A DNA stretch of 64,000 nt from Sneathiella chinensis (GCF_012720115.1 NZ_VNWN01000008.1:182658-246657), one strand, 5' to 3'. Shown: positions 48,248 to 58,573, counted from the stretch's first letter. A program made the numbers and translations. The notes: generated by a model not told the origin, from the sequence alone.

Positions 48248-49692
48248 GTCTGCCCGACCCCCTTGGCGCTGCTGGTATACAGGTTCTTGAGGGCATCGGT
48301 GACCAGTTCTTCACTGAAATGGGGCTTCTCGCCGCGGTATTTGCAGGCTGCCACCACCTGATCCACAATGAATTTTGGCTGATAGCAGGCCAGATCGAAA
48401 CTGTTCCGCACCTGCAATTCATCAATGACGATATCCAGAATTTCAGCGGTCATTTCCAGCCCTTGTCCGGCGGCCACATTGCGGAAAATCTCGAAATACT
48501 GTTCCTTGTTCGGCCCCACCGTCTCCAGCTTGTAGGGGATACGTCGCAGGAAGGCCGGGTCCATCAGATCGTCCGGCGCCAGGTTGGTGGAGAAAATCAC
48601 CAACTCATCGAAAGGAAGCTGGAAACTTTTCCCCGTATGCAGCTTGAGGAAATCAACGCGGCTTTCCAGCGGTACAATCCACCGGTTCAGCAGCTCTTCC
48701 GGGCTGACAAGCTGACGTCCGAAATCGTCGATGATAAAGGTTCCGTTCGACGCCTTCACATGCAGCGGGGCCTCGTAATATTTGGCGTGGGCATTGAAAC
48801 TGAGGTCCAGCATTTCCAGCGTCAATTCACCGCCGGTAATCACGATCGGGCGTTCGCAGGGCACCCAGCGCCCGTCAAACTCCTCCCGCCGGAGACCGGT
48901 CCGGTTTTGCCCCGAACTGCCGGGCAGGACAGGTTTGTGAATGGCCGGATCGAACACCTTGACGATCTGTCCATCCACCTCAAAGCAATAGGGGATATAG
49001 ATGATATTGGCGAAAATCGCCGCGACCTTTTCTGCGACCGTGGTTTTCCCATTGCCCGGCGGACCGTATAGCAGGATGCTCTTGCCCGCATTGATGCCCG
49101 GTCCCAGACGGCGCACAAAGTCATCAGCGACCACCAGTTTCTCGAAACTCTTGTCGATCTTCTGCTGCTCGACACGCTCATTGGAGATTTTCTGTTGCTC
49201 GATCCGCCGCTGATAGGCCCGCAAGGAAACAGGCGCCGGCCCCACATACTGGTTCTGTTGCAGGCTTTCCAGCGCGAACTTTCGCCCCAGTTCGGTCAGC
49301 ACATAGCGGGTTTCCGAAAAGGCGGACTGATCTGCGGTGCCAAGGGATTCGATAAATTTCCTGTCGCCCCCTTCCTGCACCAGCCGGTTGACCACCGGAA
49401 CCGGCAACTTGATCAGGGCTGCAAACTGCGAGGCGGTTTCCAGACTGTTGACATAAATGACCTTGAACAGCAGCCGCAGCAGGTCAGACGTGGAAATCTC
49501 GGTTTCCTCGATTGTCTTGGGGGCCTGCGGCGCCTCATAGACGACCTTGTCCACCTGATCCTGACTGATCACCCCCAGCGCCACCAGATTGTCGCCAAGG
49601 CGGCCGCCATATTCCTTCTGACGGTGCAGCGCCAGATCAATATCCTCCGGTGTCACAAGGCCATGCGCCATTAAAAGATCACCGATGAGCAT
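48229..49692 (-). CDS. AAA+ ATPase with GspE/MshE-like N-terminal domain
   Basis: A 487-residue protein of unusual design. Residues 1-50 (LIGDLLMAHGLVTPEDIDLAL, GDNLVALGVIS) match the two-helix N-terminal repeat of type II secretion/type IV pilus ATPases (GspE_N/MshEN), known in some members to bind cyclic di-GMP. Residues 65-145 look like a winged-helix region. Residues 158-185 form a short coiled coil (RIEQQKISNERVEQQKID). A MoxR/AAA_5-like ATPase follows, with Walker A GPPGNGKTT (residues 210-218), Walker B-like GTFIIDDFG, and an arginine-finger region near DPAFLRRIPYK. Start 49692 has GGAGAG seven bases upstream. Function unknown; a regulatory or assembly ATPase is likely. Confidence 0.8.
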   Translation of the reverse strand: MLIGDLLMAHGLVTPEDIDLALHRQKEYGGRLGDNLVALGVISQDQVDKVVYEAPQAPKTIEETEISTSDLLRLLFKVIYVNSLETASQFAALIKLPVPVVNRLVQEGGDRKFIESLGTADQSAFSETRYVLTELGRKFALESLQQNQYVGPAPVSLRAYQRRIEQQKISNERVEQQKIDKSFEKLVVADDFVRRLGPGINAGKSILLYGPPGNGKTTVAEKVAAIFANIIYIPYCFEVDGQIVKVFDPAIHKPVLPGSSGQNRTGLRREEFDGRWVPCERPIVITGGELTLEMLDLSFNAHAKYYEAPLHVKASNGTFIIDDFGRQLVSPEELLNRWIVPLESRVDFLKLHTGKSFQLPFDELVIFSTNLAPDDLMDPAFLRRIPYKLETVGPNKEQYFEIFRNVAAGQGLEMTAEILDIVIDELQVRNSFDLACYQPKFIVDQVVAACKYRGEKPHFSEELVTDALKNLYTSSAKGVGQTAARAL

Positions 49693-49911
49693 CCCTGTCT
49701 CTCCATTCTGAAACATCGGACCACCGGAAGGCGGCCCCATTTGACCTGTTCATCCGGTTGTAGACGGGTTTCGTTAACGCCCGGTTAGAAACTCGGAAAA
49801 ATTTGACAGACATCCCGCCCGGTTTCCGGCCCCGGACATGCTTTTGGTTTCCCAACCGGGGCAAAAGCGCCTATCCTGACCGCAACCTTAACGCAACCTG
49901 CGGGGACCGCC

Positions 49912-50445
49912 ATGGACAGCTATAAAGCCCTTCTGACCATTTATTCCAATGACCGCGTCGGGTTGATTTCAACGGTAACGCAGCACCTGTTCGACAAGGG
50001 GATCAATCTGGGCGATACCAGCTTTGCCGTTCTTGGGCAGGGCGGTGAATTCACAAGCCTGCTGGAAGTCCCCTCCGATCTGGCCCCGTCAGAACTGGCC
50101 AGCGAACTTCGCAGCCTCGACGGTATGGAAGACGCGGAAATCGACGTCCGCCGGTTCTCCCTTCGGGGGACCACACCGCCGCCGACCACCATTACCCACC
50201 GGATCAAATGTTCAGGCGAGGACCAACCCGGCCTGTTGGCCCGCCTGTCCGAGGTTTTTATCGAATTCGATGCCAACATTGTCCGCCTGAAATCCGATCA
50301 GCATGAAACCGATGCCGGCACCCGCTATGTGTCCCGCTTTTCCGTCTATATCCCGGAAGCACGGGCCGAAAACTGCCTTGCCGCCCTGTACAACACGGCC
50401 ACCGCCTTGGGGCAGGAATTTCGGGTGGACGCGGTTGAAACCTGA
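49912..50445 (+). CDS. Double-ACT-domain protein, GcvR-like
   Basis: The 177-residue protein consists of two ACT domains. The first starts ALLTIYSNDRVGLISTVTQHLFDKGINLGD, the second HRIKCSGEDQPGLLARLSEVF. This is the layout of GcvR, a post-translational regulator of glycine cleavage, and of related amino-acid sensors. It has no DNA-binding domain. It stands alone between two minus-strand genes, so its partner is unknown. Confidence 0.82.
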   Translation: MDSYKALLTIYSNDRVGLISTVTQHLFDKGINLGDTSFAVLGQGGEFTSLLEVPSDLAPSELASELRSLDGMEDAEIDVRRFSLRGTTPPPTTITHRIKCSGEDQPGLLARLSEVFIEFDANIVRLKSDQHETDAGTRYVSRFSVYIPEARAENCLAALYNTATALGQEFRVDAVET

Positions 50446-50460
50446 CCCGGCCCCTTGAAC

Positions 50461-50482
50461 GGAAGGGGGCATTCCCCCTTCC
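50461..50482. terminator. Hairpin between convergent genes
   Basis: GGAAGGGGG-CATT-CCCCCTTCC is a perfect 9-base stem with a 4-base loop, 15 bases past the ACT gene. No T tract follows on either strand, so it may be a transcript-end stabiliser rather than a classic terminator. Confidence 0.45.
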
Positions 50483-50529
50483 TGTCCAAAAGCCAAAACC
50501 CGAAGCCAGGCCTGTTCAGTCAGCCCCGA

Positions 50530-53322
50530 TCAGGCGGTACGAACCGTTTTCAGGAAGTCGGCCACCTTGGTGTTCAATTCCTGTGACTGGTCCGCCAGAC
50601 TGTTGGATTGCTCCAGCATCATATTGGCGGCCTGCCCGGTTTCGGATACGGAACGGGTAACATTGGAGATATTCCCGGTCACCTCTGTCGTGCCTGTTGA
50701 GGCCTCTACCGCGCTTCTTGAAATTTCCTCCGTCGAGGCGGATTGCTCCTCGATCGCGGCGGCAATCGCGGCGGAAATCTCGTCCATCCGGCGGATGGTG
50801 TCGGAAATATTCTGGATGGCCGTGGCCGATTCCTGTGTTGCCCCCTGAATGCCGTTGATCTGGGCGGCAATTTCCTCGGTCGCCCGCGCGGTCTGATTGG
50901 CGAGATTCTTGACCTCGGCCGCCACCACGGCAAAGCCCTTTCCGGCATCTCCGGCCCGGGCGGCCTCGATCGTTGCGTTCAGTGCCAACAGGTTGGTCTG
51001 CTCTGCAATATCCGTGATCAGTTCGACAACCTCCCCGATCTTCTGGGAAGATTGAACAAGGAACTGAATCTGGTCATGGGTATTGTCTGCCTGTCCGACG
51101 GCCTCGCTTGCCACCCGTGTGGACTGGCTGACCTGCTCGCTGATCTCGCGGATCGAGCTGGACATCTCCTCGGCGGCCGAGGCCACGGTCTGGACGTTAT
51201 TGGAGGCTTGCTCCGCCGCGCCAAGGGCACTGGTGGTCTGCAGGTTTGTTTCTTCGGCGGTGGACAGCATTTGCCGGGAAGACGCCTGCATGTCCTGCGC
51301 CGCACTGGAAACCGCAGACGCAATCCCTCCGACGGACGCTTCGAACTCATCCGCCAGACGCATCAGGTTGGCACGGTTTTCCTCCGCCTGCCGTTGGCGT
51401 TCGGCTTCCGCCTCTCCTTCGCGGCGCTGTTTCTCCTGCTCCTCGCGGCGCTCCCGCTCCTGCTGCTCAATGGTATTTCGCTCCGCTTCCTCGCGCAGGC
51501 GTTCCGCCTCGATGGCGTTATCCTTGAACACCTGCATGGCCTTGGCCATTTCGCCAATCTCATCCCGGCTGCTGGCAGACGGAACCTCCGCATCCAGCTT
51601 GCCGTTGGCCAGCGCATTCATGGCGGCGGTCATTTTCAGGATCGGGTTGGCGATACTGTTTCCAATGACCAGCGCCAGTCCGATCCCGATCGCCAGCGCC
51701 CCCAATACACAGGCCGCAATCACCAGATAGGTATTGTTGACCGTTGACAGGCTGGCATCCTGACGGGCCGTCATTTCCTGATCACCGACCGCCTGGAATT
51801 CAGCCATGATCGCCCGGAAATCGTTGAAATATCCGGCGCCGCGGGCCTCCCCGACCAGATCCGCCATATCATCCATGGTCTTGGCATCGCCGATCCGGCG
51901 GCGCAGGGTAATGTTGCTTTCCGACACTTCCTGTTGCCAGCCGGCAATGGTTTGGGCGGCCTCCTGCAGCAAGCGGAGCTGTTCCGGGTCGTCCTTGACC
52001 CGCGCCTCAAGGTCCGTCACCGCCGCCTTGAAGGCATCGCTTCCTGTCTTGTAGGGGGCCAAAAAGGCCTCCTGACCGGACAGAAGGTAGCCCCGCATCC
52101 CGGTTTCCATATCCACCGCTGCTGTCAGAATGGCACCGGCGCCCTCAATCATGGCGTGGCTTTCAGATACTTTTTCCTCGTTGAGGATCATGGTCACCAG
52201 ACCGGCCTCAACCTGCTGTTCTGCGGCGAAGGCATCGGATTTGCGGTAATGAATACGCTCGGTCTCCATCTGCGAAATGGAATTCAGAGCGTCGTTAAAG
52301 CCGTCAAACTGATCCTGCGCCACCTTTCTGGACAGGAAGACATTCAGGTTCAGCAGGCTTTCTGTCCCCTCGGCAACCCCTTTTCGAAGTTCAATCGCCG
52401 GTTTCACATACTGCTCGATCCAGTTATAGACGAACTCGTCCGCTTCCTTGACCTTGCCGGCATGTTTCTCGTCATTCTCCACGGTCAGGCCCAGAACTTC
52501 CAGTTCGGCAAACATCACATCCTCGGCGATCTGGTAATCCTCAAGGAAATTGGCATCGCCGCCGATCAGGTATCCCCGCAAGGCCGCCTGCATCTCCATT
52601 GTCAGGTGCTTGATGGTGGAAATGCCGGTCAGGATCGACTGGGTGCTTTCAACCGCCTCGGCGGTTTGCTTGACCACGGTATACTGTTGGTTGACATCTT
52701 CCTTGGCCGCAGCAAATTCCTTGCTTCTCTCAGCCAGACGGGTCCTCTCAACCTCGATAAAGCGATTGATCTGATCCCTGAACTTTTCGAAATAGACCTT
52801 GCCCTTGGCTTCACCGACGGTTCTCGCCATATCGTTCATGGTCGGTGCATCCCCGATCTGACGGCGGAGGCCAATGGTCGGCTCGGTCACATCGGATTGC
52901 CAGTTCCGCAAGATCTGTTCCGCTTTTTCAAGACGGGCAACCTGTTCGTCATTCCCGGCCACATCCTCTTTCAGATCGGCCAGCAACTGATAGGTCTTTT
53001 TCTCCCCATCGCGATAGGGTTTCAGGAAATCCTCCCGACCGGCGAGCAGGTACCCGCGCATCCCGGTTTCCATGTTCACCGCCGAGGCCACCGCCTCGGC
53101 CGCTCGCGCATTCAGGGCCCGCGCCTGATCCAGATTGGCATTGGTGCCGACCATGGAATTGATGTTGAAAACGGCGACAACCCCAAGAACGAACAGCAGA
53201 AGCAGCGGGGAACAGATGCCCACAAGGATCTTCCGCTTGGTCTTGAGGTTGGAAAATGACGAAAGAACTCTCTCATGAATAGAAAGTGAGCCGAACGCTT
53301 TCGCGGATTTGAGGTCTCCCAT
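50530..53322 (-). CDS. Methyl-accepting chemotaxis protein with three CHASE3-like repeats
   Basis: A transmembrane chemoreceptor of 930 residues. A first membrane helix lies at about residues 31-52. A long periplasmic region of about 480 residues follows, then a second helix at 532-554, a HAMP domain at about 555-605, a charged Glu/Arg coiled coil (610-650) and a cytoplasmic signalling domain with the [18 protein letters not shown] tip. The periplasmic region holds three tandem CHASE3-like units, marked by [12 protein letters not shown] (84), [14 protein letters not shown] (242) and [12 protein letters not shown] (405), about 160 residues apart. Units 1 and 3 also share [22 protein letters not shown]. 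Most CHASE3 receptors carry one such domain. No che genes are nearby. Confidence 0.93.
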   Translation of the reverse strand: MGDLKSAKAFGSLSIHERVLSSFSNLKTKRKILVGICSPLLLLFVLGVVAVFNINSMVGTNANLDQARALNARAAEAVASAVNMETGMRGYLLAGREDFLKPYRDGEKKTYQLLADLKEDVAGNDEQVARLEKAEQILRNWQSDVTEPTIGLRRQIGDAPTMNDMARTVGEAKGKVYFEKFRDQINRFIEVERTRLAERSKEFAAAKEDVNQQYTVVKQTAEAVESTQSILTGISTIKHLTMEMQAALRGYLIGGDANFLEDYQIAEDVMFAELEVLGLTVENDEKHAGKVKEADEFVYNWIEQYVKPAIELRKGVAEGTESLLNLNVFLSRKVAQDQFDGFNDALNSISQMETERIHYRKSDAFAAEQQVEAGLVTMILNEEKVSESHAMIEGAGAILTAAVDMETGMRGYLLSGQEAFLAPYKTGSDAFKAAVTDLEARVKDDPEQLRLLQEAAQTIAGWQQEVSESNITLRRRIGDAKTMDDMADLVGEARGAGYFNDFRAIMAEFQAVGDQEMTARQDASLSTVNNTYLVIAACVLGALAIGIGLALVIGNSIANPILKMTAAMNALANGKLDAEVPSASSRDEIGEMAKAMQVFKDNAIEAERLREEAERNTIEQQERERREEQEKQRREGEAEAERQRQAEENRANLMRLADEFEASVGGIASAVSSAAQDMQASSRQMLSTAEETNLQTTSALGAAEQASNNVQTVASAAEEMSSSIREISEQVSQSTRVASEAVGQADNTHDQIQFLVQSSQKIGEVVELITDIAEQTNLLALNATIEAARAGDAGKGFAVVAAEVKNLANQTARATEEIAAQINGIQGATQESATAIQNISDTIRRMDEISAAIAAAIEEQSASTEEISRSAVEASTGTTEVTGNISNVTRSVSETGQAANMMLEQSNSLADQSQELNTKVADFLKTVRTA

Positions 53323-53593
53323 AATCCCTGTATCCTTTTATAAACCGCCCCTTACGCAACACGCACCGCAAACAGGGGTCCTCTCCCTCCCAGAAGAGTG
53401 CCGAAACGGCGTGAACGCCCTGTTTGAAATCGTTTGGGTTAATACTGCTATCAATTGATTAACATGAGATTAAAATAATCAATTTGAAAAACATATACCC
53501 GCAAACAGAAGGTGACGGGAGGGCCCGGCCCCGCTATTGTTCTGGCCGCCTATTGGAACCATGGAAAAAGCAACGACAAGAACAGGAAACCCA

Positions 53594-54382
53594 ATGACGC
53601 AAAGACCCTATACAACCCTTCGAGTTCAAAGAACCGGCCATGTGGGTGAAATCATCCTCAGCCGCCCTCCCCTCAACCTGATCGACTACGACCTGACCTA
53701 TGACTATCTGGCTGCCCTTGACGAGCTGGATAACGACAAGGATGTCCGTGTCCTTGTCCTGTCCGGCGAAGGCAAGGGCCTGTCCGGCGGGGTGGATCTG
53801 AAATTTCTGGAAAGTTTCGGCGCAACCGAAATGAAGGAATTTCTCTCGCTGTTTTACATCAAGACCGTGGAACGGGTGCGGGCCCTGCAAAAGCCCATTA
53901 TCGCCTGTGTGCACGGATATGCCCGTGAGGGGGCCTGCACACTGGCCTTTGCCTGCGACATGATCCTTGCCTCGGACGATGCGGATTTCGGGTATCCCGG
54001 TGTGCCCAACCTTGCCGGCCCTCCCGGCATGCATGTATGGCACCTGCAAAAACTGATCGGGCGCATGCGGGCGGCGGAACTGATTTTCACCGGCGAGCCG
54101 ATCCCTGCGGCCGAGGCGGCCAGTCTTGGCCTGATTACCAGAATGGTGCCCCGGGACAGCCTGCGGGACGAAACCCTGAAACTGGCCAACAAGATTGCCG
54201 ACATGTCGCCGCTGGCCCTTCGGACCACGCGGGAGCTGATGTATCGGGTCGAGGACATGAGTTTCCGGGAAGTCCCGCCAACCGCCCTTGATTCTCTTGC
54301 CATGGCCTTTGCCTCGGAAGACAGCAAGGAAGCCCGCAAGGCCTTCATCGAGAAAAGAAAGCCTGTCTGGAAAGGCAAATAA
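53594..54382 (+). CDS. Enoyl-CoA hydratase/isomerase family protein
   Basis: A 262-residue crotonase-fold protein. The oxyanion-hole motifs are visible: LSGEGKGLSGGVDLKFLE and HGYAREGACTLAFACDMILASDDADFGYPGVP. The usual second catalytic Glu region is replaced by PNLAGPPGMHVW, so it may not be a classical hydratase; isomerase, decarboxylase or dienoyl hydratase roles are possible. I set the start at 53594, after AGGA at seven bases; an in-frame ATG at 53537 is less likely. Confidence 0.82.
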   Translation: MTQRPYTTLRVQRTGHVGEIILSRPPLNLIDYDLTYDYLAALDELDNDKDVRVLVLSGEGKGLSGGVDLKFLESFGATEMKEFLSLFYIKTVERVRALQKPIIACVHGYAREGACTLAFACDMILASDDADFGYPGVPNLAGPPGMHVWHLQKLIGRMRAAELIFTGEPIPAAEAASLGLITRMVPRDSLRDETLKLANKIADMSPLALRTTRELMYRVEDMSFREVPPTALDSLAMAFASEDSKEARKAFIEKRKPVWKGK

Positions 54383-54481
54383 ACGATCCCCTCCCCGGTT
54401 TCGATCTTGAAAAAGTCAATGCAATGCCACCTGCATTAGAATATCATCAAGAACAAACATCGGTTCCGGGGAGGGAAATAT

Positions 54482-55069
54482 ATGGCACCGGCAAAGATAC
54501 AAACCTATTTCAGACGTCCAATTGATTGCAGCCCCAACCAGCTTCGTGCCTTTACGCGCATCGTCATGGAAGGCGGCGAGGTGCCCCTTGCCAATCTGCA
54601 GCGCGGCATCCCCATGGCAGAGGTTCTGTTCTTTACCGGGATCGGCAACATCCTGATGGGCGTCGGGGCCTTCCGTTTTGCCCAAGCAGGCTATCACCGG
54701 TACCTGTTCGCCCAGGCGGGTGTGCCCGAAATGTATAACCCGGACAGTGTGGAAACCTGCTGGCTGTGTGTGTCCAAGCCCCACCGGGGCAAGGGGGTGT
54801 GGAAAGATGCCCGTGCCGCACGGCTGGCCTATCTTGGCAACCGTCCTGCCCACGGCCTGCACCGGGCCGCCAACGACCTGATCAGCCCTCTGGTGGAACC
54901 GTCCGGCTACGCGCAGGCGGGCACCCCGTTCCATTCGGATACCAGCGAGCATCTGCTGCGGCTGGTGGTTCTCAACCATGATCCCGAATATGACGCGGCA
55001 AAAGGCCTGATCTATGGCCCCCGGCACGCGCCGGTCGGGGCCGGAGCCGGAACCGGGGCCGAAGCCTGA
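54482..55069 (+). CDS. GNAT-like protein of unknown function
   Basis: A 195-residue protein with an excellent ribosome site (GGGAGGG) before ATG 54482. The middle resembles a GNAT acetyltransferase core: a MGVGAFRFAQAGYHRYLFAQAG strand-helix, then CWLCVSKPHRGKGVWKDARAA, where RGKGVWK resembles the acetyl-CoA binding loop. The C-terminal 15 residues are Gly/Ala-rich. The match is partial and the protein could be something else. It is 100 bases downstream of the enoyl-CoA hydratase gene on the same strand. Confidence 0.6.
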   Translation: MAPAKIQTYFRRPIDCSPNQLRAFTRIVMEGGEVPLANLQRGIPMAEVLFFTGIGNILMGVGAFRFAQAGYHRYLFAQAGVPEMYNPDSVETCWLCVSKPHRGKGVWKDARAARLAYLGNRPAHGLHRAANDLISPLVEPSGYAQAGTPFHSDTSEHLLRLVVLNHDPEYDAAKGLIYGPRHAPVGAGAGTGAEA

Positions 55070-55102
55070 TCCCGCCCTGACGGCTGCCTCCGCGCCCGTG
55101 CC

Positions 55103-56209
55103 CTATTCTACTGGTTCCGGAGCCGGAACGCCCGGCTTCGCGCTCTCTCCGGTTTCGGTCATGAAGCGGGACAGGCTTTTCACCATGTCATCCACTTCGG
55201 AAAACAGGGCCGATGCCCCGATAAAGCCGTGATAGAGATCGGGATATTCCGTATGCTCGACCCGCGCCCCCAGATGGCGAAGCCGGTCCCGGATCATTTC
55301 CCCGTCATCCCGAAGCGGATCAAAACCGCAGGTCAAAATCCATGCGGGCGGCAAATTTCCGGCCACCGCATAATCAAGGGGGGCCAGATAGGGGTGCCCC
55401 TCTGCCATGTCTTCACTGACGAAATGGGCCATGAACCATTCCAGAAGTTCCCCCGTCAGGATCACCTTCTCATCCTTCAGGCGATCGCGGGACGGGGTGT
55501 CATGTACAAGGGCCAGCGGCGGATAGATCAGGCCCAGACTGCGGGGCCGGGCGCCAACCTCCCCGCGGGAAGCCCACGCTGCCACCAACAGGGACAAAGC
55601 CGCCCCCGCACTGTCACCGGCAACGGACAGGGCCGCCGGATCAAGGTTCAGATCAGCGGCGTTCTCCTGCACCCAACGCCACACATCAAGGGCATCCTCC
55701 ATGGCGGCGGGAAAACGGTTTTCGGGTCCAAGGCGGTAATCAATTGCCAATACCGGATGCGCCAGTTCCCGCGCCAGTTTCCGGCACAACCCATCATGAC
55801 TTTCCAGCCCCCCGATCACAAATCCGCCGCCATGAAAATACACAAGGCAGGGGCGGGCTTCCTGACCGGTCGCCTCGTTATCATACAGGCGGGCCGCAAG
55901 GGTGCGCCCCGGCAGGGAGATATCCATGTCTCGAACCTGCCGCACCTCGGGGCGCGGGCCATCGAACATCTCCACCGATTTATCATAGCCATTCCTCAGC
56001 AGCGCCGGTGTCCAGTGCTGGCTTGGAATGGACAAGCGTTCCTGAAGTTCGATCAGCCCTTGCGCCCGGGGTTTCAGGCGCCGCCCGTCAATTTCCGGCG
56101 CCCGGTCCCCCACCCGTTTTTCCCAATAGGCATCGCTGCGGGTCAGAAGGCGCGACCGCATCATCAGGAAATAGGGAATTTTTGCAATGAGACGAATGGC
56201 TTTTAACAT
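55103..56209 (-). CDS. Alpha/beta hydrolase of the hormone-sensitive lipase family
   Basis: A 368-residue esterase with the oxyanion motif HGGGF (126-130), the nucleophile elbow GDSAG (Ser200), a catalytic Asp in CGFDPLRDD and His in YHGF. This is a complete HSL-family (family IV) triad. Its start overlaps the stop of the Baeyer-Villiger-type gene by 7 bases, so the two are co-translated. A sensible joint role is hydrolysis of the ester or lactone made by the monooxygenase; this is inference from context. Confidence 0.88.
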   Translation of the reverse strand: MLKAIRLIAKIPYFLMMRSRLLTRSDAYWEKRVGDRAPEIDGRRLKPRAQGLIELQERLSIPSQHWTPALLRNGYDKSVEMFDGPRPEVRQVRDMDISLPGRTLAARLYDNEATGQEARPCLVYFHGGGFVIGGLESHDGLCRKLARELAHPVLAIDYRLGPENRFPAAMEDALDVWRWVQENAADLNLDPAALSVAGDSAGAALSLLVAAWASRGEVGARPRSLGLIYPPLALVHDTPSRDRLKDEKVILTGELLEWFMAHFVSEDMAEGHPYLAPLDYAVAGNLPPAWILTCGFDPLRDDGEMIRDRLRHLGARVEHTEYPDLYHGFIGASALFSEVDDMVKSLSRFMTETGESAKPGVPAPEPVE

Positions 56210-57831
56210 TTTTCCTCCAGCAAGGAATATTCGCCAGCTTTCTGCTCGGCCGCCCTTATCTGATCATCGGATTTTGACTCAAGGATGAAATCCCCCATCC
56301 GAAGACGTAATTTTCTTTTCAGGAAATGCCCGGCAGACCGGGGATACAGGGTATGGATGCGACCGCTGGCCGCCTTGTACCAGCTTTTACAATCCGTGGC
56401 CCAGACGGTTTTCTCCAGATCTTTCTGCAATGTATCATTATGGGCCTCCACCACCTCTGCACGGGGGTGCAGCAACCGGGTGCGCCCGGCCTTTTTCAGC
56501 CCTTTCAGGATCAGCCTGATCTGGGCCTCGATCATGAACACCACGGATGTGGACCCCACACCGGTATTCGGCCCGGTCACAAAATACAGGTTGGGAAATC
56601 CGTGCACCATCGCCCCTTCATAGGCCTGCGGCGCGTCCCGCCACAGGGACTGCAGGGAAACCCCGCCCTGCCCCCGGACTTCGATGGATGTCATGTGGGC
56701 GTGCAAGTCATATCCGGTTGCCAGAACAAGGGCCTCCGCCCGGTGCCAGTTTCCGGCCCGGTCCACCACCCCGTCCCGCTCGATCCGGTCAATGCCGTCC
56801 GTCACCACCGTCACATTCTCCCGGTTGAGGGCCCCATAGAAATCATCGGAAATCAGGATCCGCTTGCACCCCATCTCATAGTCCGGCGTCAGTTTTTCCT
56901 GTAAATCCGGGTCCTTGATGGCGCGCCGGATATAGGCCCGCGTCTTGTCGGCAAGCCGCCGCCGCAACCATGACCGCCGCTTGAACAGGGGGGTCAGGAC
57001 GACCTCGAATCGCCAGAACATTTTCCACCGCAACAGCTTCAACCGCCACGGTTTTTCCCGAAACAGCGCCTTTTCCGCGTCCGTATAGGCGCGGTCCATG
57101 CGCGGCAGGATATAATTGGGCGTCCGTTGGAACATGACGACCTTTTTGGCATAACGGGCAATTTCCGGGACCACCTGTACCGCACTGGCCGCGCTTCCGA
57201 TCACCACCACCTCCTTGCCGGTCAGGTCCAGATCATGACGCCATTCCGCCGTATGAAAGGCCGGGCGCTCAAAATCGGACAAACCGGGCAAGTCCGGTAC
57301 CGTCGGGATATTCAGGCCCCCGGACCCGATCACCACATGACGGGCCAAATATATGGCCCCATCCGGCAATTCCACCGTCCACAAGGCGGTATCGTCATCA
57401 AATGTAATCAGGTCCACCGGGCTGTTGAAGCGAATGCGGGGGGTAATACCATATTGATCGGCGCAGCGTTCCATATAGGCCTGTATTTCCGGCTGCGGGG
57501 AATAGATCCGGGACCAGTCCGGGTTGGGGGCAAAGGAAAAACAGTAGAAATGCGAGGGCACATCACAGGCCGCCCCCGGATAGGTATTCTTGTACCAGGT
57601 ACCGCCGATGCCGTCGGTTTTCTCAAGGATCAGAAAGTCGGTCATCCCCTCTTCCTGCAGCTTGATCGCCATCCCGATCCCGGAAAAGCCCGACCCGATG
57701 ATCAGGACATCCAGAACCCGGCCCCGGCCAGACTGTTTCCGGTCGGCCCCTCCTGCCGGCAGGTCCTTCGTTGATCCGGCCGCTCGCTCTTCCCCTAATC
57801 CTGCCCCCTGTTTCCCGATCTGAACATTCAT
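56203..57831 (-). CDS. FAD-dependent monooxygenase, Baeyer-Villiger type
   Basis: A flavoprotein of 542 residues with an FAD Rossmann motif GSGFSG (46-51), GGTWYKNTYPGAACDVPS, and a second nucleotide site (VVVIGSAASAVQ) for NADPH. The Baeyer-Villiger fingerprint region reads FERPAFHTAEWRHD: the F, H and W are in place but the Gly at position 3 is Arg and the Pro after W is Arg. It is therefore a related class B monooxygenase, probably making esters or lactones from ketones. The start is uncertain between 57831 and 57846. Confidence 0.85.
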   Translation of the reverse strand: MNVQIGKQGAGLGEERAAGSTKDLPAGGADRKQSGRGRVLDVLIIGSGFSGIGMAIKLQEEGMTDFLILEKTDGIGGTWYKNTYPGAACDVPSHFYCFSFAPNPDWSRIYSPQPEIQAYMERCADQYGITPRIRFNSPVDLITFDDDTALWTVELPDGAIYLARHVVIGSGGLNIPTVPDLPGLSDFERPAFHTAEWRHDLDLTGKEVVVIGSAASAVQVVPEIARYAKKVVMFQRTPNYILPRMDRAYTDAEKALFREKPWRLKLLRWKMFWRFEVVLTPLFKRRSWLRRRLADKTRAYIRRAIKDPDLQEKLTPDYEMGCKRILISDDFYGALNRENVTVVTDGIDRIERDGVVDRAGNWHRAEALVLATGYDLHAHMTSIEVRGQGGVSLQSLWRDAPQAYEGAMVHGFPNLYFVTGPNTGVGSTSVVFMIEAQIRLILKGLKKAGRTRLLHPRAEVVEAHNDTLQKDLEKTVWATDCKSWYKAASGRIHTLYPRSAGHFLKRKLRLRMGDFILESKSDDQIRAAEQKAGEYSLLEEKC

Positions 57832-57913
57832 ACCCCGGCGCCCCATTTTTTATGATTATCTTTTGAACTTTATTCTAATCAAGGTACCCCGCATGGAAAT
57901 TAAGTCAATTGTT

Positions 57914-58573
57914 TCAATCGGCAGCGTTCTGATGCGGTAGCCCGGCAAACAGAATTCCTTCCGCTGTGGAAACAAGTTCGTCCAGCATACCCGGACCGGC
58001 CCAGACCCGCCCCTCCCCCTTGCCTTGGCTGAGGGCGAATTCCCGGGCAGACAACGCCCCGAAAACATACTGCTGCAACAGGTAGAGGCGACGTTCCATT
58101 CGCCCCGGGTCCGTTCCCCTCATGAAATGTCGCAAATGATCCAGACACCGGTCATAGGCCACGTTGGCCTTCCCCTCGCCCACCGCATCCAGTAAAAATT
58201 CGGGTGTTTTCTGGTAGGTTGTGGTGAAAAGACGAACCGTACTGAACGCCCCCGGATCATCCGGCGGCATCACCGCACATTCAATCAGGATTTTCAGAAC
58301 CTCCCGTGGCTGGTGCGGCCCACCCAAAGCCTCCATCCTGTCCAGAAGCTCTGTCCGGCGGGCCTCGATCAGGGTTGCTGCATCCAGCAGCAACTCTCGC
58401 GCCAGATCCTCCTTGGTTCGAAAATAGTAATGCAGGGAAGCCATATTCTTCTGGCCCGCGGCAACCACGATCTCGCGGACCGTCACGGCCTCAATCCCCC
58501 GTTCGGCAAACAGGCGCTGGGCGGCAATCTTGATCCGGTCCCGCGTTTTCAGTCTGTTATTTGTGGATGCCAC
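57914..58573 (-). CDS. TetR-family transcriptional regulator
   Basis: A 219-residue regulator with a TetR helix-turn-helix near residues 10-60 ([28 protein letters not shown], then [18 protein letters not shown]). A helical ligand domain follows. I chose a GTG start at 58573, with GGGGAGAGG directly upstream. The longer frame to 58753 reads antisense through the tRNA gene and cannot be genuine. It lies 83 bases upstream of the monooxygenase gene on the same strand, and may control that pair. Confidence 0.88.
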   Translation of the reverse strand: MASTNNRLKTRDRIKIAAQRLFAERGIEAVTVREIVVAAGQKNMASLHYYFRTKEDLARELLLDAATLIEARRTELLDRMEALGGPHQPREVLKILIECAVMPPDDPGAFSTVRLFTTTYQKTPEFLLDAVGEGKANVAYDRCLDHLRHFMRGTDPGRMERRLYLLQQYVFGALSAREFALSQGKGEGRVWAGPGMLDELVSTAEGILFAGLPHQNAAD

